A stretch of 6,075 nt of DNA from ZC4RG20 sp035760685 (lineage in GTDB: Bacteria > Pseudomonadota > Gammaproteobacteria > Steroidobacterales > Rariloculaceae): positions 1 through 6,075 of the forward strand of contig DASTSM010000398.1 of NCBI GenBank assembly GCA_035760685.1. The letters run 5' to 3'. The translations under genes were made by a program, and so were the position numbers. The stretch's first letter is position 1, and every line of letters starts with the position of its first letter. Shown here in pieces: positions 5,451 to 6,075 of the stretch. The notes under the pieces were generated by a model that was not told the origin of the DNA, did not search any database, and was given only the letters and a program-made list of their open reading frames with translations.

Positions 5451-5464
5451 CGGGCGCGCGCCCG
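5451..5464. repeat. Perfect 14-bp GC palindrome upstream of nuoG
   Basis: CGGGCGC-GCGCCCG at 5451-5464 is fully self-complementary. It begins 2 bp beyond the palindromic element and ends 13 nt before the nuoG start. It may be chance in GC-rich DNA. It could also be the edge of the repeat element, or a short hairpin that shapes access to the nuoG ribosome site. Confidence 0.4.
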
Positions 5465-5477
5465 CTGAAGATAAGGT

Positions 5478-6075
5478 ATGGAAGAGAACGCCGTCACGAT
5501 CGAGGTCAACGGCGTGCCGCTCAAGGCGCGGCGCGGGCAGATGCTGATCGAGGTCACCGATCAGGCGGACATCTACGTGCCGCGCTTCTGCTACCACAAG
5601 AAGCTCAGCGTCGCGGCGAACTGCCGCATGTGCCTCGTCGACGTCGAGAAGGCGCCGAAGCCGATGCCGGCCTGCGCGACGCCCGTCGCCGACGGCATGA
5701 AGGTCTACACGCGCTCGAAGCGCGCGATCTCCGCGCAGAAGGCGACGATGGAGTTCCTGCTCATCAACCATCCGCTCGACTGCCCGATCTGCGACCAGGG
5801 CGGCGAGTGCGAGCTTCAGGATCTCGCGCTCGGCTTCGGGCGCGGCGTCTCGCGCTATACCGAGCGAAAGCGCGTCGTCAAGGATCAGAACTTGGGTCCT
5901 CTCGTCTCGACCGACATGACGCGCTGCATCCACTGCACGCGCTGCGTGCGCTTCGGCTCCGAGATCGAGGGCATCCAGGAGCTCGGCACGATCGGGCGCA
6001 CCGAGAACATGCGCATCAGCACGTACATCGAGAAGGGCGTGCAGCACGAGCTCTCGGGCAACATCATCGATCTCT
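5478..6075 (+). CDS. nuoG: NADH-quinone oxidoreductase subunit G (NuoG, 75 kDa subunit), 5' part
   Basis: The first 199 residues of the largest NADH-module subunit are present; the gene runs off the right edge with no stop. The ligands of three clusters can be read. [2Fe-2S] N1b has Cys38, Cys49, Cys52 and Cys66 (PRFCYH, NCRMC, PACATP). [4Fe-4S] N5 has His98, Cys102, Cys105 and Cys111 in HPLDCPICDQGGEC. N4 has Cys150, Cys153 and Cys156 in RCIHCTRC; its fourth cysteine would be expected just past the edge, after SGNIIDL. The sequence resembles the alphaproteobacterial/mitochondrial and xanthomonad forms more than E. coli NuoG. The ATG at 5478 is preferred because an in-frame TAA lies 3 nt upstream (5472-5474) and the N-terminal spacing to Cys38 is normal. 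The ribosome site is poor: GAAG at 5467-5470, or AAGG only one base from the ATG. Confidence 0.97.
   Translation, partial: MEENAVTIEVNGVPLKARRGQMLIEVTDQADIYVPRFCYHKKLSVAANCRMCLVDVEKAPKPMPACATPVADGMKVYTRSKRAISAQKATMEFLLINHPLDCPICDQGGECELQDLALGFGRGVSRYTERKRVVKDQNLGPLVSTDMTRCIHCTRCVRFGSEIEGIQELGTIGRTENMRISTYIEKGVQHELSGNIIDL

Overview
This is an ordinary respiratory-chain locus interrupted by two short palindromic, non-coding elements. The plus strand carries the first seven genes of a NADH:ubiquinone oxidoreductase (complex I, NDH-1) operon in canonical order: nuoA, B, C, D, E, F and the 5' part of nuoG. Ahead of them lie a complete tRNA-Leu(GAG) gene and what is probably the last 21 codons of secG. 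All seven nuo reading frames are open, with the expected iron-sulfur cysteines, FMN/NADH motifs and quinone-site residues. I see no frameshift or broken gene.

The base composition is high in G+C, with strong preference for G or C at third codon positions. Separate nuoC and nuoD genes (fused in E. coli), an insertion in NuoC near residues 75-110, and the secG / tRNA-Leu / nuoA arrangement suggest a high-GC gammaproteobacterium of the Xanthomonadales-Nevskiales-Steroidobacter type. That placement rests on remembered family sequences, not a search. A betaproteobacterium is less likely but not excluded.

Layout: 1-66 secG tail; 75-159 tRNA-Leu; 160-242 leader with a weak possible promoter; 243-599 nuoA; 590-1159 nuoB, overlapping nuoA by 10 bp; 1160-1316 a gap filled mostly by a REP/REPIN-like inverted pair; 1317-2051 nuoC; 2066-3319 nuoD; 3316-3918 nuoE, overlapping nuoD by 4 bp; 3950-5263 nuoF; 5264-5477 a gap filled mostly by a 184-bp palindromic element; 5478-6075 nuoG, cut by the window edge. 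Where no element is present, neighbouring nuo genes overlap or lie 14-31 bp apart. The two large gaps are the two element sites.

Functionally, NuoE, F and G form the NADH-oxidising module (FMN and clusters N1a, N3, N1b, N4, N5). NuoB, C and D form the connecting, quinone-reducing module (cluster N2 and the quinone cavity). NuoA belongs to the membrane arm. The remaining membrane subunits (nuoH-N) would be expected beyond the right edge.

I found no defence system, CRISPR array, transposase gene or other undescribed enzyme system. The material worth a second look is the two palindromic elements: their structure, their position inside an operon encoding a core respiratory complex, and their likely effect on expression of nuoC and nuoG.
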